NCBI RefSeq assembly: GCF_023073355.1
Contig: NZ_JADPJI010000005.1
Location: 1,922,001-1,986,000 of the forward strand
DNA: 64,000 nt
Origin: Bradyrhizobium sp. 199
GTDB taxonomy: Bacteria > Pseudomonadota > Alphaproteobacteria > Rhizobiales > Xanthobacteraceae
Direction of reading: 5' to 3'
Below are positions 36,331-46,015 of the stretch, piece after piece. Within the stretch, counting starts at the first letter, position 1; the number at the start of each line of letters is the position of its first letter. The position numbers and the translations under genes were made by a program. Below the pieces are notes generated by a model. It saw nothing but the letters and a program-made list of their open reading frames with translations. It was not told where the DNA came from and searched no databases.

Positions 36331-37995
36331 TCACGCCTTCGTCTTCTCATGCGCCCGCAATTCGTCGACGAGCACCCGCACATTCTCCGAATAGTCGATC
36401 GGGATCACGACCAGATGCACGCCGCCCTCCCTAAAGGCGGCATCGAGCGTCGGACCAAAACCATCAATGCTCTGGATCCGATGCCCCTTCGCCCCGTAAG
36501 CCTTCGCGTAGAGCACGAAATCGGGGTTGCCAAAGGTCATGCCGTAATCGGCAAAATGATCCACGGCCTGCTTCCAGCGGATCATGCCGTAGGCATTGTC
36601 CTCGAGCACCAGCACGACGAGGTTGAGCTTGAGACGGACGGCGGTCTCCATCTCCTGGCTGTTCATCATGAAGCCGCCGTCGCCGGCGACCGCGAGCACG
36701 CGGCGGTCGGGATAGAGCATCGCGGCCATCATTGCCGACGGCAGGCCGGCGCCCATGGTCGCGAGCGCATTGTCGAGCAGCAGCGTATTTGCAACGCGGG
36801 TGCGGTAGTTGCGCGCAAACCAGATCTTGTACATGCCGTTGTCGAGCGCAACGATGCCGTTCTCGGGGATCACCTGCCTGATGTCGTGCACGATGCGCTG
36901 CGGCGTCGGCGGCCAGCGCGCCTCGGTGGCGCGGTCGGCGATGTGGTTGAGGATTTCTTCGCGTAGCGGCAGCAGCGCCGCGGCTTGCGGCAGCTTGCCT
37001 TCGAGCCGATCGGCGAGCAGCTCCAGGCTCGGGCCGACATCGCCGACAAGCTCGGCGTCGGGAAAATAGACCTGTTCGACGCTCGCCGACGTGTAGCTGA
37101 CGTGGATGACCTTCGGCCCCGACGGGCCCATGATGAAGGGCGGCTTCTCGATCGGGTCGTGACCGATCGCGACGATCAGGTCGGCGGCGTCGATAGCGTC
37201 GTGGACATAGTCGCGCTCGGACAGCGCGGCAGTGCCCATGTAGAGATTGGTGCCGCCGGGCACAGTGCCCTTGCCCATTTGCGTCGTGAAGAACGGAATG
37301 CCGGTGCGTCGCACGAAGCTTGCGATTCCGTGGGTCGATCGCGGCCGGCTGGTTGCCGCGCCCATCATCACCAGCGGGCGCTTTGCGGCCAAAATCATCT
37401 CGGCCGCACGGTCGAGCGCAGCGCGATGGGCGACCGCGGTCTCGATCGGATGGACCGGGATCACGGGAACGGCGGGCACCTCGTCGCCTGCGACGTCCTC
37501 GGGCAGCTCGAGATGCACCGGCCCGGGACGCTCCTCCATCGCGACGCGGAAGGCGTCGCGCACCACGGTCGGAATGCTGGAGGCGTTGATGATCTGCCGC
37601 GACAGTTTCGTCAGCGGCTTCATGGTCGCGACCACGTCCACGATCTGGAAGCGCGCCTGCCGGCTGCTCATGATCGGCTTTTGGCCGGTGATCAGAATCA
37701 TCGGCATCGCGCCGAGATGCGCATAGGCCGCGCCCGTCGACAGGTTGAGTGCGCCAGGGCCGAGCGTCGACAGACAAACGCCGGGCTTGCCGGTCAGCCG
37801 GCCATGCGTGGCGGCCATGAAAGCCGCGGCCTGCTCGTGGCGGGTCAGGACCAGCTCGATTTTGGAGGTGCGCAGCGATTCCACCACATCGAGATTCTCC
37901 TCGCCGGGGACGCCGAAGATGCGGTCGACACCCTCGTTCTCCAGCGCGGCGACAAACAGGTCGGATCCCTTTACTTTGCGTTCCTGCCCACTCAT
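36331..37995 (-). CDS. Acetolactate synthase large-subunit-like TPP enzyme
   Basis: The 554-residue TPP-dependent enzyme has the N-terminal PYR domain (VPGEENLDVV, TRHEQAAAFMA with the catalytic Glu), a central FAD/CoA-binding-like domain and the C-terminal PP domain with GDGGFMMNSQEMET. The TPP motif (GDGG...NN region) is intact, so catalysis is expected. Relatives decarboxylate pyruvate or a 2-oxo acid; no small subunit gene is near. ATG 37995 was selected because the frame upstream overlaps the + strand YjbR gene. Confidence 0.88.
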   Translation of the reverse strand: MSGQERKVKGSDLFVAALENEGVDRIFGVPGEENLDVVESLRTSKIELVLTRHEQAAAFMAATHGRLTGKPGVCLSTLGPGALNLSTGAAYAHLGAMPMILITGQKPIMSSRQARFQIVDVVATMKPLTKLSRQIINASSIPTVVRDAFRVAMEERPGPVHLELPEDVAGDEVPAVPVIPVHPIETAVAHRAALDRAAEMILAAKRPLVMMGAATSRPRSTHGIASFVRRTGIPFFTTQMGKGTVPGGTNLYMGTAALSERDYVHDAIDAADLIVAIGHDPIEKPPFIMGPSGPKVIHVSYTSASVEQVYFPDAELVGDVGPSLELLADRLEGKLPQAAALLPLREEILNHIADRATEARWPPTPQRIVHDIRQVIPENGIVALDNGMYKIWFARNYRTRVANTLLLDNALATMGAGLPSAMMAAMLYPDRRVLAVAGDGGFMMNSQEMETAVRLKLNLVVLVLEDNAYGMIRWKQAVDHFADYGMTFGNPDFVLYAKAYGAKGHRIQSIDGFGPTLDAAFREGGVHLVVIPIDYSENVRVLVDELRAHEKTKA

Positions 37996-38200
37996 GGCGT
38001 CTCCGATTGCTGTGCTGGCTCTCAAGTTCCGAGAGCCGGTGCAGGGTAGCGGTTCGCGACCGCGGCACAACTCACAAAGAGCGGCACATGGCATCGACTT
38101 CGCCATCGCCATGCGAAACAGGAAACAATTGAGCCTCCCATTCCGCGGGGCCGATAGCACAAACGTTGCATGCTGCGCGCAACCTGCTATCGCTTCGGCC

Positions 38201-38617
38201 ATGCCGCCCAAGACTTTCGAAACCCGCTGCCTGCGCCTGCCCGCCGTCACCAAGGTGGTGCAGTGGGAGGGCACGTCCGTGTTCAAGGTCGGCGGCAAGA
38301 TGTTTGCGCTTGGCGGCGGCTTTGCCGCGCGCTCCGGCGGCTACATGTTCAAGGTCTCCAACATGGCCTATGCCATGTTGATCGAGCACGGCCTCGCGCG
38401 ACCGGCGCCGTATCTGGCGCGCGCCAAATGGGTGCAGCTCATCAGCACCGGCAGCCTGTCGGACGCCGAGCTCACCACCTATCTCGCGCAGGCCCATGCG
38501 CTGATCGTGGCCAAGCTGACGCGGAAGACCCGCAAGGAACTTGGGCTCGTGTCGCCGGAGGCCGACCGGCATGACCATCCCCACGTGCAGCGCACCGATC
38601 GCTCGCGGCGACATTGA
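38201..38617 (+). CDS. MmcQ/YjbR family protein
   Basis: The 138-residue product has the YjbR fold features: LRLPAVTKVVQWEGTSVFKVGGKMFALGG and a central YMFKVS segment, then VQLISTGSLSDAELTTYLAQAHALIVAKLTRKTRKELG. The last 20 or so residues extend beyond the family core and overlap the beginning of the SWIM gene frame. The family may bind DNA or small ligands; function unknown. It stands first in the direction of the SWIM/MoxR operon. Confidence 0.82.
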   Translation: MPPKTFETRCLRLPAVTKVVQWEGTSVFKVGGKMFALGGGFAARSGGYMFKVSNMAYAMLIEHGLARPAPYLARAKWVQLISTGSLSDAELTTYLAQAHALIVAKLTRKTRKELGLVSPEADRHDHPHVQRTDRSRRH

Positions 38618-38672
38618 GCTTTCATCCTTCCCCGATATACTACCGGCCCAGGATTCGATTTGGGATGTCGGT

Positions 38673-40058
38673 GTGGCGATTGATCTGAAAGCGGTCGAGC
38701 AACTCGCTACCGATCAATCCTCGCTCAAGGCGGCGGCCGCCCTTGCAAAGCCCGCCAAATGGTCCGGCGTCGGCGCAAGTCAGGACGGCGCACTGATCTG
38801 GGGCGAATGCGCGGGATCCGGCGCCAATCCGTATCGCGTGATGGCCGATTTGCGCGACCTCGGCAACAAGTGCACCTGCCCTTCGCGCAAATTCCCCTGC
38901 AAGCACGTGCTCGGCCTGTTGTGGCTGAATGCGGAAGCGGTGGTGCCGTTCGTGCCGGCAGACACGCCGGCCTGGGTCAGCGACTGGCTGGGGCGCCGCC
39001 GCGGCACAACTGCGGCAAAGCCTGCAAGCAACGCGCCATCCACCGAGAAGGATTTAGGTGCCGCACGCGCCGGCGAGCCTGAGGTCGCCGAGGACCCGAA
39101 AGATGTGGCGCGGCGCGAGGCCCAGGCGGCCAAGCGCAACGAAGACACCGAACGCGCCATTTTCGACGCGCTCGATGCGCTCGAGCAATGGATCGGCGAT
39201 CAGCTGCGCATGGGGTTGGCCGGCTTCATCGACGACGCGACGGCGCGATGCCGGAGGATCGCGGCGCGGCTGGTCGATGGCAAGGCCGCGGTGCTCGCCG
39301 GCAGGATCGACGAACTGCCGTCCCGCCTGCTCGCGCTGGCCGCGGGTGATCGGCCGCGCGGCGCCGTCGTCGAGCTCGGCAAGCTGGTCCTGCTTGCGCG
39401 CGCCTTCCGCGCCGCGCCGCGCGACGCCGAGATCAGGCGCGCCGTTGCCGCATCGGAGACGCGCGAGATTGTGCTAGCAGACCCGCAGGCCCAGCGGGTC
39501 GATGCGCGCTGGGAGGTGCTGGCCGAGCAGGTCCAGACGCGCCGCGACGGACTGGTTTCGCAGACCACCTGGCTGCTCAATCTCGCCGTGACCGGCCCGC
39601 GCTTTGCGATGCTGCTCGACTTCTTCCCGGCAAGCGCCGGACGACGCGGCTCGGTCTTCACGCCCGGCGAGAGATTCCAGGCCGAACTTGTATTCTACCC
39701 GTCGCAGCAGCCGCTGCGCGCCCTGCTCGTTCGCCGCGATGCGAGCGAGGCGATATCTGCGCTGGAATGGCCAGCTTCAGACACCGCGCTCAGCGATGCA
39801 CTGACCCGTCCCCTGCTCGCGGAGCCCTGGGTGATCGAGACTCCGCTGCTGCTGCCAAAGGGGCGAATCGCGCGCGATGATGCCGGACAGATGTGGTGGC
39901 GATCAGCCGATGGCACGGCGACGCTGCCGATCGCCTCCGAAGTTGACGGTCTGCTTTGCGGCACCGAGCTCTCGCGCGCAGCTGCAATCTGGTCGGGCAA
40001 CCGGCTCACCATCCTGGCCGCACGGACCCGTTGGGGACGGATCGGCTGCCATGAGTGA
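38673..40058 (+). CDS. SWIM zinc-finger protein
   Basis: The 461-residue cytoplasmic protein starts with a short helical region that contains AVEQLATDQSSLKAAAALAKPAKW. It has the SWIM motif CxCx6CxH (C67, C69, C76, H78: CTCPSRKFPCKH), then a long Ala/Glu-rich helical part of about 300 residues. SWIM fingers bind DNA or proteins. GTG 38673 fits the family N terminus and has GGGAT-type purine bases nearby; starts from 38571 remain possible. It overlaps the next gene by eight bases. Confidence 0.85.
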   Translation: MAIDLKAVEQLATDQSSLKAAAALAKPAKWSGVGASQDGALIWGECAGSGANPYRVMADLRDLGNKCTCPSRKFPCKHVLGLLWLNAEAVVPFVPADTPAWVSDWLGRRRGTTAAKPASNAPSTEKDLGAARAGEPEVAEDPKDVARREAQAAKRNEDTERAIFDALDALEQWIGDQLRMGLAGFIDDATARCRRIAARLVDGKAAVLAGRIDELPSRLLALAAGDRPRGAVVELGKLVLLARAFRAAPRDAEIRRAVAASETREIVLADPQAQRVDARWEVLAEQVQTRRDGLVSQTTWLLNLAVTGPRFAMLLDFFPASAGRRGSVFTPGERFQAELVFYPSQQPLRALLVRRDASEAISALEWPASDTALSDALTRPLLAEPWVIETPLLLPKGRIARDDAGQMWWRSADGTATLPIASEVDGLLCGTELSRAAAIWSGNRLTILAARTRWGRIGCHE

Positions 40059-41481
40059 CGCGATCACGGCCGAAACAATCTACGATGCGATGGGTGCGGT
40101 GCTCACGCGCTGGACGATGGGCTCTATGGCCGCGCCGGCAGCCTCGTTCTGGCGCGCCGAGCTTGGCGACGATCCGGCCGAGGCCGAGTTGCGGCTGCTT
40201 GCGCTTGCGGGCCAGTTCCTCAGCACCGCCGTGACAACCGAGCCGAGCGCGGCTCTGCGAGTTCTGCCCGACATTCCCGCGCTGGCACTGCCAACCGTGC
40301 CCGAGACCCTGCGCCCGCTCGTGCGGCGCATCCTGGCCACCAAGAAGCAGGGCAAGGTCAAGACCGATCTCCTCTACTTCCTCGCGGCGCGCGGCTGGAC
40401 GAGCCATCCCGCCGATTGGATGCCTGAAGCCGATGACGAAGATGCGCCCGACGTGTACGCAAAGTGGCGCGACTGGGCGGCGATCGCAGCGTCCAACAGT
40501 GCGGCACGGCGGCAGACGGACGACCGGCTCACTGCCGAGAATTGGGACGATTTTTGGCCGGCGGCGCGCAAAGTGGCGTTGATAGAGCTCAGGCGCCGCG
40601 AGCCGTCCGCGGCGCGCGCGGTGCTCGAAGCACGGCTTGCGGGCGAAAACGCCGATGTGCGATGGCGCCTGTTGTCGTTGCTGGCAGAACGGCTCTCCGA
40701 TGACGACCTCACCTTCCTCGAAGCCATCGCGGCGAACGATCGCGCTCCCAGGGTCAAGGCGCTTGCGACCTCGCTGCTCGCACGTCTCGGCCGTGGTTCC
40801 GCCGCCGGCGAAGATACAGCAGAGCTCGCGGGGTTTTTCGCGGTGAAGACCATGGGGCTGTTGCGCCGCGCGCGCGTGGTCCAGGCCGAACCACTCAAGA
40901 CACCAGCGCAATCGCTGCGCCGAAAGGCGCTGTTCGATGGCGCCGACTTCGCCTCGTTTGCCGACGCGCTCGGCCTTGCGCCGCAGGAGCTGATCGCCGC
41001 GTGGGACTGGAACGCGGACCGGGCCGCCGATGCGGCGCTGGTCGATCTGATCATGGCGACAGGAACCGACGCGCAGGTCACGCAAGCGGCAGACGCCGTC
41101 AACGAACGCGATGCGCCCGGTCTCATCATATCGTTAGCTGAACGGCTTGCGCCTGGTGAGCGTGCCAGGCACGCCGAGGCGGCTCTGAACACACGCGACA
41201 TCCGGTTCGAGCTGGTGCAGCTAATTGCGGGAACGGCGGCGCGACTTCGCGATCCGCTATCCGCGACGACGGGCAAGGCGCTGCTTGCCGCGCTCCAGCG
41301 CGACGATGCGAAGCCCTCCGACCATACAGAAGAACTTCATGCGCTGGGCCTGATCGTCTCGCGCGAGGGAGCGCGAGGCGCGCTCGAACGTCTGACCGGC
41401 GCGGGGCTGCTGCACGGCGACCCGCGCCTCGACATGCTGCGGCTCAACGCCGCGTTGGACGACAAGGGAGCGAAACCATGA
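40051..41481 (+). CDS. DUF5691-like helical protein
   Basis: The 476-residue protein starts MSDAITAETIYDAMGAVLTRW and continues as a string of HEAT-like helices rich in Leu, Ala and Arg (for example ARAVLEARLAGENADVRWRLLSLLAERLSD). No catalytic motif was seen. It resembles the family that accompanies SWIM and MoxR proteins; the assignment relies on context. ATG 40051 overlaps the SWIM gene, and its stop overlaps the MoxR start. Confidence 0.72.
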   Translation: MSDAITAETIYDAMGAVLTRWTMGSMAAPAASFWRAELGDDPAEAELRLLALAGQFLSTAVTTEPSAALRVLPDIPALALPTVPETLRPLVRRILATKKQGKVKTDLLYFLAARGWTSHPADWMPEADDEDAPDVYAKWRDWAAIAASNSAARRQTDDRLTAENWDDFWPAARKVALIELRRREPSAARAVLEARLAGENADVRWRLLSLLAERLSDDDLTFLEAIAANDRAPRVKALATSLLARLGRGSAAGEDTAELAGFFAVKTMGLLRRARVVQAEPLKTPAQSLRRKALFDGADFASFADALGLAPQELIAAWDWNADRAADAALVDLIMATGTDAQVTQAADAVNERDAPGLIISLAERLAPGERARHAEAALNTRDIRFELVQLIAGTAARLRDPLSATTGKALLAALQRDDAKPSDHTEELHALGLIVSREGARGALERLTGAGLLHGDPRLDMLRLNAALDDKGAKP

Positions 41482-42554
41482 GCGAGAAACTGCGCCTGCC
41501 CGCCGAGGAGAGCTATACGGCGGAGCTGAAAGCGCTCGCCGCTGCCGATCAGCCTCGGCCGGCGGGCTGGGCGCTCGCGCCGCGGCAGGTCGTGACTTAT
41601 CTCATGGGCGGCAAGGCGGCCGACGGCACAATCATCACACCGAAATATGTCGGCGACCGCAGGCTGATCGAGACCGCCGTCGCAACGCTTGCGACCGATC
41701 GCGCATTGTTGCTGCTGGGCGTACCCGGCACGGCCAAATCCTGGGTCTCCGAGCATCTTGCCGCCGGCATCACCGGCGATTCCACGCTGGTGATCCAATG
41801 CACCGCGGGGACCGACGAGAACCAGATCCGCTACGGCTGGAACTATGCCCAATTGCTCGCACACGGGCCGCGCCGCGAAGCTCTCGTCGCCACTCCGCTG
41901 ATGCGCGCAATGGAGGGTGGCAAGCTCTGCCGTTTCGAGGAGCTGACGCGGATGGGCAGCGACGTGCAGGACACACTGATCACCGTGCTGTCCGAAAAAA
42001 TGATGCCGGTCCCCGAGCTCAACACCGCCGTCTACGCCCAACGTGGCTTTAACATCATCGCGACCGCCAACAACCGCGACAAGGGGGTCAACGAACTGTC
42101 GTCGGCGCTCAAGCGCCGCTTCAACGTCGTCGTGCTGCCCCTGCCCGACAGCGCCGAGGAGGAAGTGGCGATCATCGTCAAACGCGTCGGCGAAATGGCG
42201 CAAAACCTCGACCTGCCGGCGCCGAAGAACGTCGCCGACGAGGTGGCGCGGGTGGTTTCGATCTTCCGCGAGCTGCGCTCGGGCTCGACCGAGGACGGCA
42301 AGGTCGCGTTGAAGTCGCCCTCGGGCGGCCTGTCTACGGCCGAAGCGATCGCGGTGATGATCGGCGGTATTAGCCAGGCGACCTTCTTCAATGACGGCAA
42401 GCTGACGCCGGAAACGCTCGCCAGCAATATGATCGGCGCTGTCGTGAAGGATCCCGTGCAGGACACGGCCGTGCTCGGCGAATATCTCGAGACCGTGCTG
42501 AAGAAGCGGCGCGGCTTCGAAGGCTATTATGCTTCGCTGACCGACCTGATCTGA
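41478..42554 (+). CDS. MoxR-type AAA+ ATPase
   Basis: The 358-residue AAA+ protein has Walker A GVPGTAKS (residues 81-88), a Walker B-like acidic pair (E154, E155 in KLCRFEELTRMGSDVQ) and an arginine-rich sensor-2 side. The RHHH-like insertions of the MoxR/RavA clade are suggested by ATANNRDKGVNELSSALKRRFNVV. It should remodel a protein or load a cofactor, working with the VWA partner encoded downstream. It overlaps the previous gene by four bases (ATGA), with the next gene 12 bp on. Confidence 0.9.
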   Translation: MSEKLRLPAEESYTAELKALAAADQPRPAGWALAPRQVVTYLMGGKAADGTIITPKYVGDRRLIETAVATLATDRALLLLGVPGTAKSWVSEHLAAGITGDSTLVIQCTAGTDENQIRYGWNYAQLLAHGPRREALVATPLMRAMEGGKLCRFEELTRMGSDVQDTLITVLSEKMMPVPELNTAVYAQRGFNIIATANNRDKGVNELSSALKRRFNVVVLPLPDSAEEEVAIIVKRVGEMAQNLDLPAPKNVADEVARVVSIFRELRSGSTEDGKVALKSPSGGLSTAEAIAVMIGGISQATFFNDGKLTPETLASNMIGAVVKDPVQDTAVLGEYLETVLKKRRGFEGYYASLTDLI

Positions 42555-42566
42555 CAGACGCGCCCG

Positions 42567-44792
42567 ATGGCAGGCGAGGTCTCCCTCTTCGGCATCCGGC
42601 ATCACGGCCCTGGCTCCGCCCGGCGGCTGGTGGAAGCGCTCGATGCGCTGAAGCCGGTCGCGGTGTTGATCGAGGGCCCGGCGGATGCATCAGAGCTGCT
42701 GCCGATGCTCGCCGATCCCGATATGGTGACGCCGGTGGCGCTACTCACCTATGCCGAGGACGATCCGGCAAACGCCAGCTTCTTTCCCTTTGCCGGCTAT
42801 TCGCCGGAATACCAGGCCGCACGCTGGGCGGTGCGCCACGGCGCGACCTTGCGCTTCATCGATCTGCCGGCATCGGACAGGCTGGGTGCTGCCGCCGGCG
42901 ATGTCGCGGAGGAAATTGCAGCAAGGGCCGACGCCGATCCGGTCAGCCACGACCCGATCGGCGCGCTCGCTACCGCCGCCGGCTATGACGACGGCGAGTC
43001 CTGGTGGTCCGACGTCATCGAGGAGAATCCCGCAAGTGGCCCGATCTTCGCGGCCGTTGCGGACGCGATGACGGCGCTACGCGCAGACGAAAAATCACTG
43101 TCGGCCCGCGAAGCCGCGCGCGAAGCGCATATGCGGATCGAGATAGCGAAGGCGACAAAGGAATGCGACGGCAATGTTGCCGTCGTCTGCGGCGCCTGGC
43201 ATGTGCCGGCGCTCACCGAGCGCCGCAGCCTTGCCGCCGATCGCGAATTGCTCAAGGGCCGGCCGAAGACGAAGATCAGGGCGACCTGGGCGCCGTGGAC
43301 GGCGCCCCGCCTGTCGCGCGCCAGCGGCTATGGCGCAGGTGTGGTGGCGCCGGGATGGTGTGCGCATGTCTGGGATACGCGCGAGCGCGATCGCGCCGCC
43401 GAGTGGCTCGCCAAGGTAACGCGCGTGCTGCGCGATCGCGGCCACTTCGTATCGACCGCATCGGTGATCGAGGCCCAGCGCCTGGGGACGGCACTCGCGG
43501 CGCTGCGCGGCCGCCCTGCGCCGGGTTTCGCAGAGCTGCGCGAGGCGGCAATCGCCTGCCTCTGCAACGGCGAGCGCGCGATGTGGGACGACATTTCGGC
43601 CGAGCTCCTGATCGGCGCGGGCGTCGGCGCGATCCCGGCGTCGACGCCGCTCGCGCCGCTGCTCGAAGATCTGCAGCGGCAGCAGAAGGCGACACGGCTC
43701 AAGCCGGAGGCGCTGGAGCGGGCGCTGACGCTCGATCTGCGCAGCGAAAGCGGCTTGATGCGCTCGACGCTGCTGCACCGGCTGAACGCGCTCGAAGTGC
43801 CCTGGGGACGGCTGACGGATTCGGGGCGCAGTCGCGGGACGTTTCGCGAGAACTGGCAGTTGCGCTGGGAGCCGGAATTCGCCGTTAGACTCGTGGAAAA
43901 TCTGCTCTACGGCTCGACCATCGCGGAAGCCGCCAGTGGGCGCCTGATCGAAGCGATGGGCAAGGCAGCCGAGCTTGGTCCGCTCGCGACGCTGGTGCGC
44001 AACGCCATGATCGCCGACCTGTCCCGCGCCACCGAATTCGGTATCGATGCGCTGGAGACCAAGGCGGCGCTGACGAGCGATGGCCCCTCGCTGCTGGCCG
44101 CGCTGCCGCCGATGGCCGACATTCTGCGCTATGGCGAGGCCCGCTCCGGCACGGTCGAGCATCTGGCGGCGCTGATGCCGCGCATCGTGGTGCAGGCAGC
44201 ACTCGCCCTGCCCTATGCTGCGCGCAATCTGGATGGTCCTGCGGCGGCCAAGCTGCGCGGCGCGCTCCTCGCAGCCGATGCTGCGGTCCAGCTCGCCCAG
44301 ATCGAGACCGAGATCGTGGCCGGGTGGCGCGAGGGACTCGGCGCGCTGATCGACGACGATCAGGCGACCCGGCTGATCGCCGGCACTGCGGCGCGGCTGC
44401 TCTACGAGGCCGAGCTTTTGACCGCGGATCATGCGGCGGACCTGCTGACGCGGATGCTCTCGCCCGGCACGCCGGTCGCGGAAGCGGCCGGTTTCTTCGA
44501 AGGCTTTTTCGAGGGCGCCGGCCAGCGGCTGATCCACGATGCGACGCTGCGCGGCTCAGTCGACGCTTGGTTGATGACGTTGGACGAGGAGGCCTTCACC
44601 GCCAGCCTGCCGCTGTTCCGCCGGGTCTTCTCAGGGCTCGACCGCACCGAGCGCCGCCGACTGATGGACGCGCTGTTCGCGCGGGGCACCGATGGTGCGA
44701 AGGGATACCGTCTGATCGCGGACGCAGGAGAGATCTGGCCCGCGCATCAGGCCCGCGTGCTCGACCTTCTCAGATCCGGAGCTGCGCGATGA
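42567..44792 (+). CDS. DUF5682-like protein with TraB/TIKI-like N-terminal motifs
   Basis: The 741-residue protein opens FGIRHHGPGSARRL (H12, H13). An LIEGP segment with Glu36 follows, and near residue 208 CGAWHVPAL (C208, H212). This spacing of GxxHH, an IEGP-type acid and GAxH recalls the TraB/GumN/EreA/ChaN (TIKI) superfamily, where such residues bind metal. The rest of the protein is helical and Arg/Ala-rich, with no recognised fold. It is the least characterised gene in the operon and overlaps the VWA start by four bases. Confidence 0.75.
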   Translation: MAGEVSLFGIRHHGPGSARRLVEALDALKPVAVLIEGPADASELLPMLADPDMVTPVALLTYAEDDPANASFFPFAGYSPEYQAARWAVRHGATLRFIDLPASDRLGAAAGDVAEEIAARADADPVSHDPIGALATAAGYDDGESWWSDVIEENPASGPIFAAVADAMTALRADEKSLSAREAAREAHMRIEIAKATKECDGNVAVVCGAWHVPALTERRSLAADRELLKGRPKTKIRATWAPWTAPRLSRASGYGAGVVAPGWCAHVWDTRERDRAAEWLAKVTRVLRDRGHFVSTASVIEAQRLGTALAALRGRPAPGFAELREAAIACLCNGERAMWDDISAELLIGAGVGAIPASTPLAPLLEDLQRQQKATRLKPEALERALTLDLRSESGLMRSTLLHRLNALEVPWGRLTDSGRSRGTFRENWQLRWEPEFAVRLVENLLYGSTIAEAASGRLIEAMGKAAELGPLATLVRNAMIADLSRATEFGIDALETKAALTSDGPSLLAALPPMADILRYGEARSGTVEHLAALMPRIVVQAALALPYAARNLDGPAAAKLRGALLAADAAVQLAQIETEIVAGWREGLGALIDDDQATRLIAGTAARLLYEAELLTADHAADLLTRMLSPGTPVAEAAGFFEGFFEGAGQRLIHDATLRGSVDAWLMTLDEEAFTASLPLFRRVFSGLDRTERRRLMDALFARGTDGAKGYRLIADAGEIWPAHQARVLDLLRSGAAR

Positions 44793-45970
44793 GCGAGACC
44801 GATGAACGCAGCCGCCGCTGGACGCTCGCTCTCGGCGTCGATGCCGAAGGTGCCGAGAACGGCCCTGCCCTGTCCGCCAGCGACCGCCGCATGTCCGAGG
44901 CGCTGACGGCGCTCTATGGCGACGGCGACGACGCACCGAAAAAGGGCCGCGGCGGGCTCGGCGGCTCGGCGCCGCGCGTCGCAAAGTGGCTGGGGGATAT
45001 CAGGGAGTTCTTCCCCGCGCCGGTAGTGCAGGTGATTCAGAAGGACGCCTTCGAGCGCAAGGGCTTGCGCCAGATGCTGATCGAGCCCGAATTCCTTGCC
45101 ACGGTCGAGGCGGATGTGAGCCTGATCGCCGATCTGGTCGCGCTGCGCGGTGTGATGCCGGAGAAGACCAAGGCCACCGCGCGCATCGTGATCGCCAAGG
45201 TGGTGGCCGAGCTGATGGAGCGGCTCGAGCGGCGCACGGCGGATGCGGTCCGCGGCGCCCTGAACCGCTCGCTGCGCACCAATCGCCCGCGTTTTGCCGA
45301 CATCGACTGGCCGCGCACCATCAAGGCCAATCTGCGTCATTACCAGCCAGAGCACCGCACCGTGGTGCCCGAACGGCTGATCGGCTTCCTGCGCCAGCAG
45401 CGGCGCATCGTCGATCTCGACGAGGTCATCCTGTGCGTCGACCAGTCGGGATCGATGGCGACCTCGGTCGTATATGCCTCGATCTTCGCGGCGGTGATGG
45501 CTTCACTGCCCGTGGTTGCGACCAAGCTCGTCTGTTTCGACACCGCGATCGTCGACCTGACGGAGGAGCTCGCCGATCCCGTCGAGGTCTTGTTCGGCGT
45601 CCAGCTCGGCGGCGGCACCGACATCAATCGCGCCGTCGCTTATTGCGAGGAGCGCATCGAGCGGCCGGCGAAAGCGCATCTGATCCTGATCACCGACCTT
45701 TATGAGGGCGGCAATGCGGATGAGCTGGTCGACCGATTGGCGCGGCTCGCAACGCGCGGGATCAACGTGATCGTGCTGCTGGCGCTGACCGACACCGGCC
45801 ATCCCTCCTACCATCCCGCGCTGTCCGCGAAGATCGCAAATCTGGGCATCCCCGTCTTCGCCTGCACGCCGGATCAGTTCCCGGATCTGATGGCAACGAC
45901 GCTGAAGCGAGAGGACGTTGCCGGCTGGGCCGCCGACCAGGATATCAAGCTGGTCCGGCCGGAGACCTGA
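44789..45970 (+). CDS. VWA-domain protein (CoxE/YehP-like)
   Basis: The 393-residue protein has an N-terminal helical half and a C-terminal von Willebrand A domain with an intact MIDAS: DQSGSM (D218, S220, S222), T277 (in GGGTDINRA) and D303 (in ITDLYEG). VWA proteins next to MoxR ATPases form metal-dependent complexes in CoxD/CoxE, RavA/ViaA and MoxR systems. ATG 44789 overlaps the preceding stop. The operon ends here; the MarR-GNAT gene begins 65 bp further with its own regulatory palindrome. Confidence 0.9.
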   Translation: MSETDERSRRWTLALGVDAEGAENGPALSASDRRMSEALTALYGDGDDAPKKGRGGLGGSAPRVAKWLGDIREFFPAPVVQVIQKDAFERKGLRQMLIEPEFLATVEADVSLIADLVALRGVMPEKTKATARIVIAKVVAELMERLERRTADAVRGALNRSLRTNRPRFADIDWPRTIKANLRHYQPEHRTVVPERLIGFLRQQRRIVDLDEVILCVDQSGSMATSVVYASIFAAVMASLPVVATKLVCFDTAIVDLTEELADPVEVLFGVQLGGGTDINRAVAYCEERIERPAKAHLILITDLYEGGNADELVDRLARLATRGINVIVLLALTDTGHPSYHPALSAKIANLGIPVFACTPDQFPDLMATTLKREDVAGWAADQDIKLVRPET

Positions 45971-46015
45971 GCATCCTGCTCGGTCGGCTCTCGCTCCAAT
46001 TGACAGGCCGGGATA

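Noticed and set aside
36331..38298. Longer acetolactate-synthase-like start (38298)
   Set aside because: The extra residues overlap the + strand YjbR gene and lack TPP-enzyme motifs.
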